Below the pieces are notes generated by a model that saw only the letters and a list, made by a program, of their open reading frames with translations, made no database searches and had not been told where the DNA came from. Position numbers and translations under genes: made by a program. Shown piece after piece: positions 1 through 9,347 of a stretch of 64,000 nucleotides of DNA. The DNA is from Nostoc sp. HK-01 (GTDB taxonomy: Bacteria > Cyanobacteriota > Cyanobacteriia > Cyanobacteriales > Nostocaceae): the NCBI GenBank assembly GCA_003990705.1, contig AP018318.1:6063001-6127000 (forward strand), written 5' to 3'. Position 1 is the first letter of the stretch. Every line of letters starts with the position of its first letter.

Positions 1-561
1 GTCACTATGGCTCCCGCCGGCGATATGTTTGAAATGGGTGTAAAAGTACAAGTGCTAAAACGGGGTACGATGTTCCCGATGCGCGCGCAAAAATTGTATG
101 AATTGTACCGCACTTATAACTCAATTGAAGAAATTCCTGCGGCAGAAAGAGAGAAGTTAGAAAAACAAGTTTTCCGAAAAACTATTGCTGAAGCTTGGGA
201 AGGAACGGCTGCTTATTTATCACAGAAAAATCCTGAAAAATTGGGTAAGGCTGTGAATAATCCTAAGTTGAAGATGGCTTTGATTTTCCGTTGGTATTTA
301 GGATTATCTTCTCGTTGGTCAACTGCTGGTGAAAAAGGTCGAGAAGTTGATTATCAAATTTGGTGCGGCCCGGCGATGGGCGGTTTTAATGATTGGGTGC
401 GTGGTTCTTATTTAGCTGAACCACAAAATCGTCGAGTTGTAGATGTTGCTGACCATATTATGAAGGGCGCGGCATTTTTATATCGCATCCAAAATTTAAA
501 AATTCAAGGTTTGCAAATACCCGATTACTACACTCAGTATCGTCCAGAAGTTTGTCAATAA
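1..561 (+). CDS. PfaD-like enoyl reductase of the heterocyst glycolipid synthase, 5'-truncated
   Basis: Only the C-terminal ~186 residues are present; the frame is open from base 1, so the gene starts outside the window. The remnant has the conserved tail of the PfaD family (FMN-binding, 2-nitropropane-dioxygenase-like barrel): a FRWYLGLSSRW stretch, then YQIWCGPAMGGFNDWV, then an alpha-helical end with GAAFLYR. In polyunsaturated fatty acid and heterocyst glycolipid synthases this protein is the trans-acting enoyl reductase. It ends 15 bp before the HetM/HglB reading frame, so the two are very likely co-transcribed. Family assignment is from remembered conserved motifs; the exact hgl gene letter is uncertain and not given. 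Confidence 0.85.
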   Translation, partial: VTMAPAGDMFEMGVKVQVLKRGTMFPMRAQKLYELYRTYNSIEEIPAAEREKLEKQVFRKTIAEAWEGTAAYLSQKNPEKLGKAVNNPKLKMALIFRWYLGLSSRWSTAGEKGREVDYQIWCGPAMGGFNDWVRGSYLAEPQNRRVVDVADHIMKGAAFLYRIQNLKIQGLQIPDYYTQYRPEVCQ

Positions 562-565
562 TTTC

Positions 566-571
566 AAGAGG
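566..571 (+). promoter_or_regulatory. Ribosome binding site of hetM/hglB
   Basis: AAGAGG lies 5 bp before the ATG at 577 and fixes this start, inside the short gap after the PfaD-like gene. Confidence 0.6.
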
Positions 572-576
572 TAACA

Positions 577-2091
577 ATGTCTTATAGCGCAGCAGATATT
601 CAAGCGTGGATGGTGTCTCACCTAGCTGAGTTATTGGGTATAGAAACTGATGAAGTTGATATTCACGAAAATTTAGAAAACTACGGTTTAGACTCAGCGC
701 AAGCGATGACTCTGGTAAGTAAATTAGAGGAATTGCTGGGTTTCCAACCATCTCCTTTATTGTTGTGGCACTATCCTAATATTGCAGCTTTGTCAGAGCG
801 TTTAGCTGAGGAATTAGTAGAACAATCTGATGTGCAGGATACAGGGATTGTAAAACAAACAGGTGGGAATGCGATCGCTGAAATCCCCACTCTCGATTTA
901 CAAGCCGAAGTAGTTCTCGACCCCACAATTAATCCTGGTGGTGCTATTTATACCCCTATAGATAAACCCAAGAAAATCTTCTTGACGGGTTCCACCGGCT
1001 TTTTAGGCGCATTCATTATTCGAGAACTGCTAGAACAAACCGATGCAGAATTGTATTGTTTAGTACGCGCAGGTAGTTTGCAAGAAGGTAAAACCAAGCT
1101 GCAAAAAAACTTGGAACAGTACGGAATTGGTCAGGATGAGTTAAATCCTCGCATTATTCCCGTCATTGGTGATTTGTCGCAACCTTTGTTGGGACTTGGC
1201 GCAGAATTATTCCAAGCTTTGGCTACTAACATTGACACCATTTATCACAGTGGTGCCTTGTTGAACTATGTTTATCCCTACTCAGCACTGAAAACAGCTA
1301 ACGTTTTAGGTACTCAAGAGATTTTGAGATTGGCTTGTCAAATCAAGGTCAAGCCTGTACATTACGTTTCCAGCGTGGCTGTATTTGAATCACCTGTTTA
1401 CGCTGGTAAGGTGGTCAAAGAAGATGATGACTTTAGCCACTGGGAAGGGATTTTTCTCGGTTACTCTCAAACCAAATGGGTAGCGGAGAAGTTGGTGAAA
1501 ATTGCCAGCGATCGCGGTTTACCTGTTACAATCCACAGACCACCATTAATCGCCGGAGACAGTCAAACAGGTATCGGTAACACCCACGACTTCATCAACT
1601 TAATGGTCAAGGGTTGTCTACAAATGGGTTACTTCCCAGATGTGGAATATATGTTGGATATGTCTCCTGTAGACTATGTAAGTAAAGCTATTGTCTATCT
1701 GTCAATGCAAAAAGAATCGATAGGTAAAGCTTTCCACTTACAACATCCCAACCCTGTTTCTTTAAAAGTATTAGTTGATTGGGTTAGTTCTTTTGGTTAT
1801 CCAGTGCAAATGCTACCCTACGATGAATGGCAAGCAGAGTTAATTAAAAATGCGGCTTCACCAGATAATCCTTTATATACTCTGCGCCCATTTCTACTAG
1901 AACGCTGGTCTGAAGAACAACTTACCATTCCCGATTTGTATCTGCAAGCTAGAAGACCAAAAATTAGCTGTGAAGCAACTGTGAAAGCCTTAGCAGGGAG
2001 TTCTATTTCTTGTCCGCCAATCGATTCTAAGTTGTTTATGACCTACACAGCTTATTTAATCGAAAGCGGTTTCTTGAGTGTTGCTTTGTAA
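577..2091 (+). CDS. hetM: HetM/HglB: acyl carrier protein-thioester reductase of heterocyst glycolipid synthesis
   Basis: 504 residues, the usual size of HetM/HglB. Residues 5-80 are an acyl carrier domain with the phosphopantetheine serine in [10 protein letters not shown] (Ser40). After a linker, residues 133-500 form a thioester reductase of the extended short-chain dehydrogenase type: NAD(P)-binding TGSTGFLG at 137-144 and the catalytic YSQTK (Tyr296, Lys300). In Anabaena the protein is thought to release the polyketide chain as the long-chain alcohol of heterocyst envelope glycolipids. It follows the PfaD-like gene closely and is closed by a strong terminator. In Anabaena hetN and hetI follow; here they do not, and an unrelated convergent gene occupies that place. 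Confidence 0.92.
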   Translation: MSYSAADIQAWMVSHLAELLGIETDEVDIHENLENYGLDSAQAMTLVSKLEELLGFQPSPLLLWHYPNIAALSERLAEELVEQSDVQDTGIVKQTGGNAIAEIPTLDLQAEVVLDPTINPGGAIYTPIDKPKKIFLTGSTGFLGAFIIRELLEQTDAELYCLVRAGSLQEGKTKLQKNLEQYGIGQDELNPRIIPVIGDLSQPLLGLGAELFQALATNIDTIYHSGALLNYVYPYSALKTANVLGTQEILRLACQIKVKPVHYVSSVAVFESPVYAGKVVKEDDDFSHWEGIFLGYSQTKWVAEKLVKIASDRGLPVTIHRPPLIAGDSQTGIGNTHDFINLMVKGCLQMGYFPDVEYMLDMSPVDYVSKAIVYLSMQKESIGKAFHLQHPNPVSLKVLVDWVSSFGYPVQMLPYDEWQAELIKNAASPDNPLYTLRPFLLERWSEEQLTIPDLYLQARRPKISCEATVKALAGSSISCPPIDSKLFMTYTAYLIESGFLSVAL

Positions 2092-2113
2092 TAATTTACA
2101 TTAATTAGATGAT

Positions 2114-2147
2114 AAAAACCCAGTTTCTGATAGAAGCTGGGTTTTTA
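2114..2147 (+). terminator. Rho-independent terminator after hetM
   Basis: AAAACCCAGTTTCT and AGAAGCTGGGTTTT form a 14-bp stem (one G-U pair) with a 3-nt loop, ending in a T-rich run, 24 bp after the hetM stop. Confidence 0.85.
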
Positions 2148-2190
2148 TTGTTAGATAACAATCGAAAAAATTTACATTAGCAATATCACT

Positions 2191-2222
2191 GAAATACACT
2201 GCAAACTACCGCAGTGTATTTC
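2191..2222. repeat. Perfect 12-bp dyad in the hetM / CHAT-fusion convergent gap
   Basis: GAAATACACTGC, an 8-nt spacer, then GCAGTGTATTTC. Neither side is followed by a T run, so it is not a standard terminator; it could still stop or protect transcripts from either of the two converging genes. The rest of 2223-2345 shows nothing recognisable. Confidence 0.6.
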
Positions 2223-2345
2223 CCAGCCAGGGAAGGGAGCAGAATTTGTAATTGAAATCTCTATTCAGCAGCCACAGGTTTGTAACACAGGCGTAGTCAA
2301 GCAAAGATTTTTAAGTTCTCCAGCACAACTTGACCGCAAACCCGC

Positions 2346-5300
2346 TTACCAAGGATTACCAATCATGGTAAAAGCTGACCAGAAATAGGGATGAGTTAGG
2401 TTTTTGTCTCCGAGTTCTAATAAAACGGGTGGTAGAGGTAAATCACCATGAGACGTTTTCAGTTTACCGTTTTCTAGGCGTACTTCTCCTTTGATCATGG
2501 CTATTTGTGCTTGGCGGAGAGCTTCAGCTTTTATGGGGGCTTGTTTCAGCTTTTCGTAAAACTCGGTCATTAAACTAAATGTACCTTCATCGGAGACATA
2601 CCATAAACTCGCCAATGCAGACTTAGCACCAGCTTGGACTGCAAAGCCAGCAAAACCTAGTTCTGCGTCTTCATCACCCAAGGCTGTGCGACAAGCACTC
2701 AGTACTACTAGTTCTACAGATGGGTTATTCCAGCCAAGTTGGCGCATCTGATCCATTCTCAGTTGGCTATCCCATAATTGAATATAAGAGTTACCGGGCG
2801 CACCTTTTCTAAATTCGCCGTGGGTGGCGAGGTGAACAATTCCGTAGGGCGTTTCTTGTCGTTGAGCTTTAAGATTTTTCAAAGTAAAGGCTTCGTTTAA
2901 AAAAGCTTTACCAGGCCAAATTTTCTCGATAGTAGTTAATTCTGTGGGGACTGCTGGTAATGGGTCTAAATTCATGAATTGAGATGCGCCCATTCCCAAA
3001 ACTTTAGCTTTTTTAATATCGACATATTTGGTGTCTGTCAGGCTGAGACTCGGCATTAAACCGACGCTATAACGTTCTACCAGATATTGTTGACCATCAT
3101 AAAGTGCGGCTACTGGCATAGCGCGTAATCCCGTATCCATGAGAAACACTAAATTATTGATTTCTCGTGTTTTGAGGTTAGATTCAATCGGTGCAATTAG
3201 CCAATTGTATAGTTGTTGAGCCGGCTTGATATAGGTGCGGCGCAGTGCTGGGTCTGTGACTGCACTAGTTAATTGGCGGCTGGCTGTGAGAACTTGCGAT
3301 CGCGTCACATTTGTTAATACTTGCCGAATTGGTTCACCTTTAGCTGTCACCACCACCAATTCTAAAACGTCATTATCTTGACCGATAATAGGTAATTGGG
3401 CAGTGGGTTTGATAGTTGCAGGTACAAAAGAAACGTAAATTAGGGCGGGTTTCGCACCTGTAGAAGATTCAATGTTAGTCAGAATCTCTCGCGCTTCCTT
3501 GATACCCTTAATTGGCTGTTTACCTTCTCCTAAGTATGTTCCTACCTGATCTGTAAACTTCTCATCAATCTTAGAAGAGGGATCTTTGATTAATGTTGGT
3601 GGTGGATCATTTACTATAGGTGGTTTTTCAGGAATTGGATCATCAACATTATGATCAGAAACAACAGTTACATTAACCTGTTGCGGATTTGACTGAGAAA
3701 CGCCATCGCTAGTTCTGACGGTGAAAGCCGGAATGACACCGCTAGAATTCGCTGGTGGTGTATACACTAATACTGTGCTGGAACTCAGCACACTGCCGGA
3801 AGTAACTGGTGTTCCATCTTGGAAAGTTAAACTACCTGATGAAATTGCATCAAAAATTATGGTGAGATTGTCATTATTTACATCACTGGTAATCGGGTTT
3901 AAAGACCCAAATGTAAAGGTTATGGATTGATTTGGAATGCTGGAAAACAGTGAACCTGCTGTAATAGTGGGTGGTGTGTTAATTGAGATAAAACGAGCGC
4001 CATTACCCGCATCTGTAACAGTCCCACCATTGGCTAATACAGGAAAAGAATTAACAGTTGTTGGCGTATCATCTCTAACAATTCTTCCTGCTGTACCATT
4101 AGTAGCAGAGTTACCAACAATAAATGGGACGTTATTTGGCCCACCATCATGTTGAATTGTAATTGAGCCAGATTGAGTGGAACCAGTGGTGTTAATGCTA
4201 TCTATACCACCACCTTCTCCCGGAATCACGCCTATACCTCTAACTAACCCATAAGCCAAAACATTAACATTTCCACCTTGGGCTGTACCTTCTTCGCTCA
4301 AATCAAAACTTTGAGTATTGATACTATTAAAAGTAATGTTATGCCCAAATGTGCCGCTAGTTCCAGCTTGGAGTGTGACTGCACCGGCAACTACATCTCC
4401 AAAACCTGTGGCAGATGTGTCAATATCACCTGTGGTAATGCTATTTCCGGCTGTCAGATTTACTTGACCTGCTGTACCACTATCCTCGTTATTAAATGAT
4501 GTATCAATATCACCTGTGGTAATGCTATCCCCGGCGGTTAATTGCACTCGACCAATAGGGCCACCGTAACCACTAAATGATATGTTTGCTGTAGCATTAA
4601 TATTATTAGTGGTGATGTTGCCTCCTGCTGTCAATTGAACTTGATCAGTAATTACGGGGCCACCGTAACCATTAAATAGTATGTTTCCTGTAACATTAAT
4701 ATTATTAGTGGTGATGTTGCCTCCTGCTATTAATTGGACTTGACCACTATTACCGCCAAAATTATCACTACCCGAAGTCAGAATATCTTGAGTCGTAATA
4801 TTACCTGTTGCACTAATAATTACAGGGCCACCATAATTACTAAATGAAATATCACCTGTGACATTCACATTACCCGGTGAAGATGTGCTGCCTGATGATG
4901 TGAATAAAGATCCGCTGGTAATAAAACTGGAGGGATTACCAGTAGTAACTTCTTGTAAGCTGCTCACACCTGCTCGTAAAATCAATGCTGGCTGACTGCT
5001 CAAAATTTGACCATCAGCAGTAGTACTAGAAAGGGCGGTATCTGCATCAGTAATCACAATTTCGCCAGTCGTGATACTACCACGAGATTCTACTTTTAAA
5101 GATGGGCCAGTATAGTTACCAAAGGTAACATCTTGGTTAGAACTAAAAATGGGGTCAACTAAACTGATGAAATCAGCACCTTGTCCTAAAGAGTTGAGAA
5201 TTGAAAATTTACCACCGCTGGCAAAATGTGAGTCTAAAGAAATATTGCCGTTACTAACTAAAGTCAAATCACCACCACTAACAAATGGTGTTTGAGCTAA

Positions 5301-7163
5301 GTGATTAATTGCAAAAATATCAATGCCTTGATTACCTTGAATTGTGAGTTTATTGCCAGCAGTAGCTGAGAAATTTTTAGCAACACTATCACGAACTCTG
5401 ACGGTATCTTTAGCAAGTAAATTTAAGTTGTTAGTGGCTGAAAGTTGACTTTCGGGTAGTGTTAAATTATTGTTGGCAGCCAGGGTAACATTTTTTCCAG
5501 ATGCTTGATTGACTACCACATCACCATTGCTAACCGTCAAACCAGAACCAGTTAACTTTACCTCGCCATTATTTACCACCAAACCAGAAGCATTCCCAAC
5601 ACCACCACCAGTCAACAATGCTGGTAAAGAAGTCCCTGGCAAATTATTATTAGTTGCATTCAGCGGTTGAATTTCTAAACTTAAAGGATTCCCCGCCATA
5701 CTCAATTTGAGTAAACTACTGCCAGGTACAGCCACAATTGTGACGTTACCATTAGGCGCTGACAAAGTTCCTGTACTGACGACTGTGCCGCCAAATAAAC
5801 TTAAATTATTCCCTGATGGCACTGCCAAATTACCTTGATTGAAAATAGCACTAGCGACACTGCTATCAAAAGCGAAACTATTGGGTGTGCCGATAAGTTG
5901 GCTGTAGTCGTTTGTCCCAACCGCATTTAACCAGTTATGATTACCAAAACCGAGGCGTGTGGCTGTGGTAGCGGTAAATGATGCAGGTACATTTAAACTA
6001 GAATTAGCACTAAAGATAATGCCTGCGGGATTGATTAAATATAAGTTAGAATTCCCGCCACTAACGCGAATGATGCCGTTAATTATTGATGCTTCACCAC
6101 CTGTAACTCTACCTAAGATGTTTTGAATGGATGGTTGCGATAAAAAGTTAGCTGTTTGGTTAGCATCTAGTCCAAATTTGCTGAAGCTATGAAAGAGGTT
6201 GGCTTTGTCGCTACTTAAACTACCACCACTAATATTAATATTGTTACCTTGAGTGTTAACAGTTGTGCCTGTACCATCGTTAGCAGGGGTGATAGTTTGT
6301 TGCGCTTTGACTGTTAGAGGTAGGAGGCATAACAGCAATGCTATGTTGCTTACTGCTAATGTTTTGATAGATTTTGAAAAAGTTTGCTTTTTTGCTTTGG
6401 AAATAGCAGTAAAATTTATCTTGCTGCCAGGAATGAGGGCTTTCTTTTGTAATTCTGGTTTGTGATGCTGTCTGCGTTGTCGTGCTTTGAGAATTGCTAG
6501 TTGGGAGTTTTTGATTTGCTCTTGTCTGCGTTGCTGTGATATCGTTTCGGGATGGGTGCGGTAGTAGTATAAGGGCTGATAGATATGCTCTACTTCCGCA
6601 ACTTCTGAAAGTCGCAAACACAAATCATAATCTTGTGCTGTTGCCAGTGCTTCGTCAATTCCTCCGGCTAATTCCAACACTTCGCGGCGAATTAGCCGAA
6701 AATGAAATGTCATAAACCGATTTAACAGTGCTTCACGGCTATAAGGTACCAGACAGCGATAGCCATAACTGAGAATTGTATTGTTTTCGTCAATGTCTAA
6801 ATAGTCGGTGTAAACCCAGCCGATATTGGGTTTAGCATCTAATACTGCTGCTGTTTGGGCTAGAGCAGTGGGGGCGAGTAAATCATCACTATCTAGCCAA
6901 CCAATATATTTACCATGAGTCTCGGCGATCGCATCTTTTAAAGCTCTAGTAAATCCCAGATTATCTTGGCTGGCTATTACCCGCACGCGGCGATCGCACT
7001 CTTCATACTCACGGGCAATTGCTAGAGAATTATCTGTGGAACCATCATCCCAAATCAGCAGTTCAAAGTCTTGCCGGGTTTGCGATAAAACACTTTCTAT
7101 AGCTAATCTGAGATAATTTTCTCGATTGTAAACTGTGATGATTAAGGAAATTACTGGCAGCAT
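2346..7163 (-). CDS. Fusion: family 2 glycosyltransferase - internal signal peptide - FHA/TPS secretion domain - repeats - CHAT protease
   Basis: One uninterrupted frame of 1605 codons. Residues 1-235 are a complete GT-A glycosyltransferase family 2 domain (LIITVYNRENY, DDGS, DSDD, AQDYDL). Near residues 265-286 lies a Sec signal-like stretch (KTLAVSNIALLLCLLPLTVKA) with an AxA-type end. After it comes a two-partner-secretion, filamentous hemagglutinin N-terminal domain (about 290-410; NPAGIIFSANSSLNVPASF), then beta-helix-like repeats including several copies of a QLTAGGNITTNNIN-type unit (about 780-920), a cadherin-like stretch, a proline-rich linker, and a C-terminal CHAT domain with its His-Cys pair (HLATHGEF near His1446; LSACRTALGD near Cys1490). 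FHA-CHAT proteins are known in cyanobacteria; the in-frame glycosyltransferase is odd. No ATG, GTG or TTG is seen just before the signal peptide, so separate translation would need a rare start. No TpsB transporter gene is in the window. Confidence 0.8.
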   Translation of the reverse strand: MLPVISLIITVYNRENYLRLAIESVLSQTRQDFELLIWDDGSTDNSLAIAREYEECDRRVRVIASQDNLGFTRALKDAIAETHGKYIGWLDSDDLLAPTALAQTAAVLDAKPNIGWVYTDYLDIDENNTILSYGYRCLVPYSREALLNRFMTFHFRLIRREVLELAGGIDEALATAQDYDLCLRLSEVAEVEHIYQPLYYYRTHPETISQQRRQEQIKNSQLAILKARQRRQHHKPELQKKALIPGSKINFTAISKAKKQTFSKSIKTLAVSNIALLLCLLPLTVKAQQTITPANDGTGTTVNTQGNNINISGGSLSSDKANLFHSFSKFGLDANQTANFLSQPSIQNILGRVTGGEASIINGIIRVSGGNSNLYLINPAGIIFSANSSLNVPASFTATTATRLGFGNHNWLNAVGTNDYSQLIGTPNSFAFDSSVASAIFNQGNLAVPSGNNLSLFGGTVVSTGTLSAPNGNVTIVAVPGSSLLKLSMAGNPLSLEIQPLNATNNNLPGTSLPALLTGGGVGNASGLVVNNGEVKLTGSGLTVSNGDVVVNQASGKNVTLAANNNLTLPESQLSATNNLNLLAKDTVRVRDSVAKNFSATAGNKLTIQGNQGIDIFAINHLAQTPFVSGGDLTLVSNGNISLDSHFASGGKFSILNSLGQGADFISLVDPIFSSNQDVTFGNYTGPSLKVESRGSITTGEIVITDADTALSSTTADGQILSSQPALILRAGVSSLQEVTTGNPSSFITSGSLFTSSGSTSSPGNVNVTGDISFSNYGGPVIISATGNITTQDILTSGSDNFGGNSGQVQLIAGGNITTNNINVTGNILFNGYGGPVITDQVQLTAGGNITTNNINATANISFSGYGGPIGRVQLTAGDSITTGDIDTSFNNEDSGTAGQVNLTAGNSITTGDIDTSATGFGDVVAGAVTLQAGTSGTFGHNITFNSINTQSFDLSEEGTAQGGNVNVLAYGLVRGIGVIPGEGGGIDSINTTGSTQSGSITIQHDGGPNNVPFIVGNSATNGTAGRIVRDDTPTTVNSFPVLANGGTVTDAGNGARFISINTPPTITAGSLFSSIPNQSITFTFGSLNPITSDVNNDNLTIIFDAISSGSLTFQDGTPVTSGSVLSSSTVLVYTPPANSSGVIPAFTVRTSDGVSQSNPQQVNVTVVSDHNVDDPIPEKPPIVNDPPPTLIKDPSSKIDEKFTDQVGTYLGEGKQPIKGIKEAREILTNIESSTGAKPALIYVSFVPATIKPTAQLPIIGQDNDVLELVVVTAKGEPIRQVLTNVTRSQVLTASRQLTSAVTDPALRRTYIKPAQQLYNWLIAPIESNLKTREINNLVFLMDTGLRAMPVAALYDGQQYLVERYSVGLMPSLSLTDTKYVDIKKAKVLGMGASQFMNLDPLPAVPTELTTIEKIWPGKAFLNEAFTLKNLKAQRQETPYGIVHLATHGEFRKGAPGNSYIQLWDSQLRMDQMRQLGWNNPSVELVVLSACRTALGDEDAELGFAGFAVQAGAKSALASLWYVSDEGTFSLMTEFYEKLKQAPIKAEALRQAQIAMIKGEVRLENGKLKTSHGDLPLPPVLLELGDKNLTHPYFWSAFTMIGNPW

Positions 7164-7390
7164 AAAAATTAGATTTTTTTAATTTATTTATAGAGAGCTT
7201 AAAGTTTTTAGTTATCTTTTGGATCAATAGAATATACATTAACTTATTAAGTTGCCTATAATGAAAAAAATTTGAATTTTCTTCTAATTCAGGATGTTAA
7301 TTTTTGCGAATGTTTGCAAAATTGACTCGTTATAGATGTATTTGCTAAAGTTAATGCCAAGTTAAATATTATTGACAAAGTTTAAAAAAT

Positions 7391-9172
7391 ATGAAATATT
7401 TTTGTGCTACTGCCAAGTCAAGACGAAGACAAGCTATTAATAACGGGTTGAGGAAATCAGCCAAATCCAGCGGTATTGTTGGGGGACTAACGGCGATTTT
7501 TTTATTAGCAAATTCGTTAGTCCCAACAACTTTGTTTGCTGAAGAAAAATTAGAAATCAAAGACTTTGACTACTGGGCAAATTTTTGTAAGTTGTTGGGA
7601 GAGGAAAAGAAATATGATGAAGCGATCGTCGCTTGTAATCAAGGAATTGCCATTAAGCCAGACGAACCAGAAATTTGGGTAACGCGCACAGAAATTTTAC
7701 TCAAGCAAGCCAAGTATAGTGAAGCGTTAGTATCATCTGATCGCACCTTACGTCTCCAACCAAAATATTCTTTAGCCTTGGCTCAACGATGTGAAGCATT
7801 ATTAAATTTAAACAAATATGCCGAAGCGATCGCTGCCTGTGATTTAGCGCTGCGTTCTGATGGCAACTGGGGCAGTACTACAGCAGTTGTGGCATGGTAC
7901 AATCGTGGTCTAGGAGAAAGTAAATTAGGACAACTAGACGCAGCGATCGCCTCATTTAATCGCGCCTTAGAAATTACTCCTGAGAATTCATTAGCTTTAG
8001 TCGGCAATTGTCAAGCATTAGCAAATTTAAACAGGTTCAGCGAAGCGATCGCAGCTTGCGACTCAGCAATTAAAGTTAATCAAAATTGGGGTGATACTAC
8101 GCCAGCAATTGCTTGGTACACTAAGGGCCTGGCACAGAAAAAAAATGGTCAATTAGAAGAAGCGATCGCCTCTTTTGATCAAGCAGTGGCGATGAATCCG
8201 AAAGATGCAGATATTTGGTTAGAACATGGTAGAGCATTAGCAGCAATCAGTAAACCAGAACAAGCTGTCGTTTCATACCAATTTGCCATCAAACTCAGTC
8301 CTAATTATGCCTTAGCCTTAGCCAGTCAAAGTGCGAGTTTGAACAAAATAGGTAAATTTCCAGAAGCACAAGCAGCCGCAGAACAAGCACTACAAGGCGA
8401 TAGCCGTTGGGGTGATATCAGTCCCGCCTTAGCTTGGGAACAGAGAGGAATCGCTTTAGCTGGATTAGGCAATTACGAAGAAGGATTAGCATCAATAGAA
8501 AGAGCGATCGCTCTCAATCCCAATTATGCAGAAGCATGGAATAATCGTGCTGCTACCCAATGGTATTTAGGCAGATATGCCGATGCAATTGCTAGTAGTG
8601 ATCGCGCCACCGAAATTAATCCGAAATATGCTCAAGCATGGTTTAATAAAGGCAGAATTCTCAAAACCTTAGACCGCTATTCAGCATCACTCGCAGCATA
8701 TAATAAAGCATTAGAAAATGTGGGCAAATTTGCCGATAAATCACTCTTAGCTAATATTTGGGCTAACCGGAGTGTTGTCTTGTGGCATTTATCCCGTAAT
8801 CAAGAAGCCTTAGTGTCTGTAGATAAAGCGATCGGCATTAACCCTAATTTATCGCAAGGATGGTACAACCGCGGCATCGTACTATTTAATTTAGCCAGAT
8901 ATGATGAGGCGATTAATGCTTACAACCAAGCTAGTACTTTGGCTCCAATGGATGCGAATATTTTAGCTGGTAAAGGAGTTGCCTTATTGAGATTGGGCAA
9001 ATTAGAAGACGCTGTAAAAACTTTTATGGCTACCTTAGCACTTGATCCTAAAAACGCATTAGCATTAGCAAATCAAACAATTGCTCAACAAAAATTAGAC
9101 GCACAAAAAGAACAACAAAAACTCAAATCACCAGTAATGCCAGATAGCACTACAATGCGTCAGGGTTCATAA
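7391..9172 (+). CDS. Exported TPR-repeat protein
   Basis: 593 residues. A basic start is followed by a hydrophobic segment (GLTAIFLLANSLVPTTLFA), read as a signal peptide ending near residue 50. The rest is about a dozen tetratricopeptide repeats (for example RYDEAINAYNQASTLAPMDA), ending in a charged Lys/Gln-rich tail. A larger unit recurs three times: a linker of the NWGSTTAVVAWYNRGL / NWGDTTPAIAWYTKGL / RWGDISPALAWEQRGI type, so the array grew by duplicating blocks of about three repeats. TPR arrays bind proteins; no enzyme domain is visible. It is divergent from the CHAT fusion across a 227-bp AT-rich gap, which may hold a shared promoter region. No strong ribosome binding site precedes the ATG. 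Confidence 0.8.
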   Translation: MKYFCATAKSRRRQAINNGLRKSAKSSGIVGGLTAIFLLANSLVPTTLFAEEKLEIKDFDYWANFCKLLGEEKKYDEAIVACNQGIAIKPDEPEIWVTRTEILLKQAKYSEALVSSDRTLRLQPKYSLALAQRCEALLNLNKYAEAIAACDLALRSDGNWGSTTAVVAWYNRGLGESKLGQLDAAIASFNRALEITPENSLALVGNCQALANLNRFSEAIAACDSAIKVNQNWGDTTPAIAWYTKGLAQKKNGQLEEAIASFDQAVAMNPKDADIWLEHGRALAAISKPEQAVVSYQFAIKLSPNYALALASQSASLNKIGKFPEAQAAAEQALQGDSRWGDISPALAWEQRGIALAGLGNYEEGLASIERAIALNPNYAEAWNNRAATQWYLGRYADAIASSDRATEINPKYAQAWFNKGRILKTLDRYSASLAAYNKALENVGKFADKSLLANIWANRSVVLWHLSRNQEALVSVDKAIGINPNLSQGWYNRGIVLFNLARYDEAINAYNQASTLAPMDANILAGKGVALLRLGKLEDAVKTFMATLALDPKNALALANQTIAQQKLDAQKEQQKLKSPVMPDSTTMRQGS

Positions 9173-9182
9173 TTTATATCTA

Positions 9183-9347
9183 AGAGGTTGTTTTAAAAGT
9201 CATAAAAGATACTAAAAACCCCTCTCCAAACCTCTCCCCGACGCGGAGAGAGGCTTTAAAACCCCCATTCCCTCGTAGGGAAGGGGGGCTGGGGGGTTAG
9301 GTTTTTAAGATTTTGATGTTCACAATAATACTTTCCAAACATCCTCT
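9183..9347. mobile_element. MITE-like element with 18-bp imperfect terminal inverted repeats
   Basis: AGAGGTTGTTTTAAAAGT (9183-9200) and ACTTTCCAAACATCCTCT (9330-9347) are inverted copies matching at 15 of 18 positions. Between them is a palindromic GC-rich core (CCTCTCC/GGAGAGG and CCCTCGTAGGG arms) of the same kind as at 38.1 kb and 54.4 kb. It has no coding capacity. Its right end supplies two bases of the TAG stop of the dihydroorotase-like gene. Confidence 0.7.

Noticed and set aside
3721-4499. Plus-strand frames opposite the hemagglutinin repeats
   Set aside because: Antisense shadows of a low-complexity coding region, without ribosome binding sites or recognisable product.
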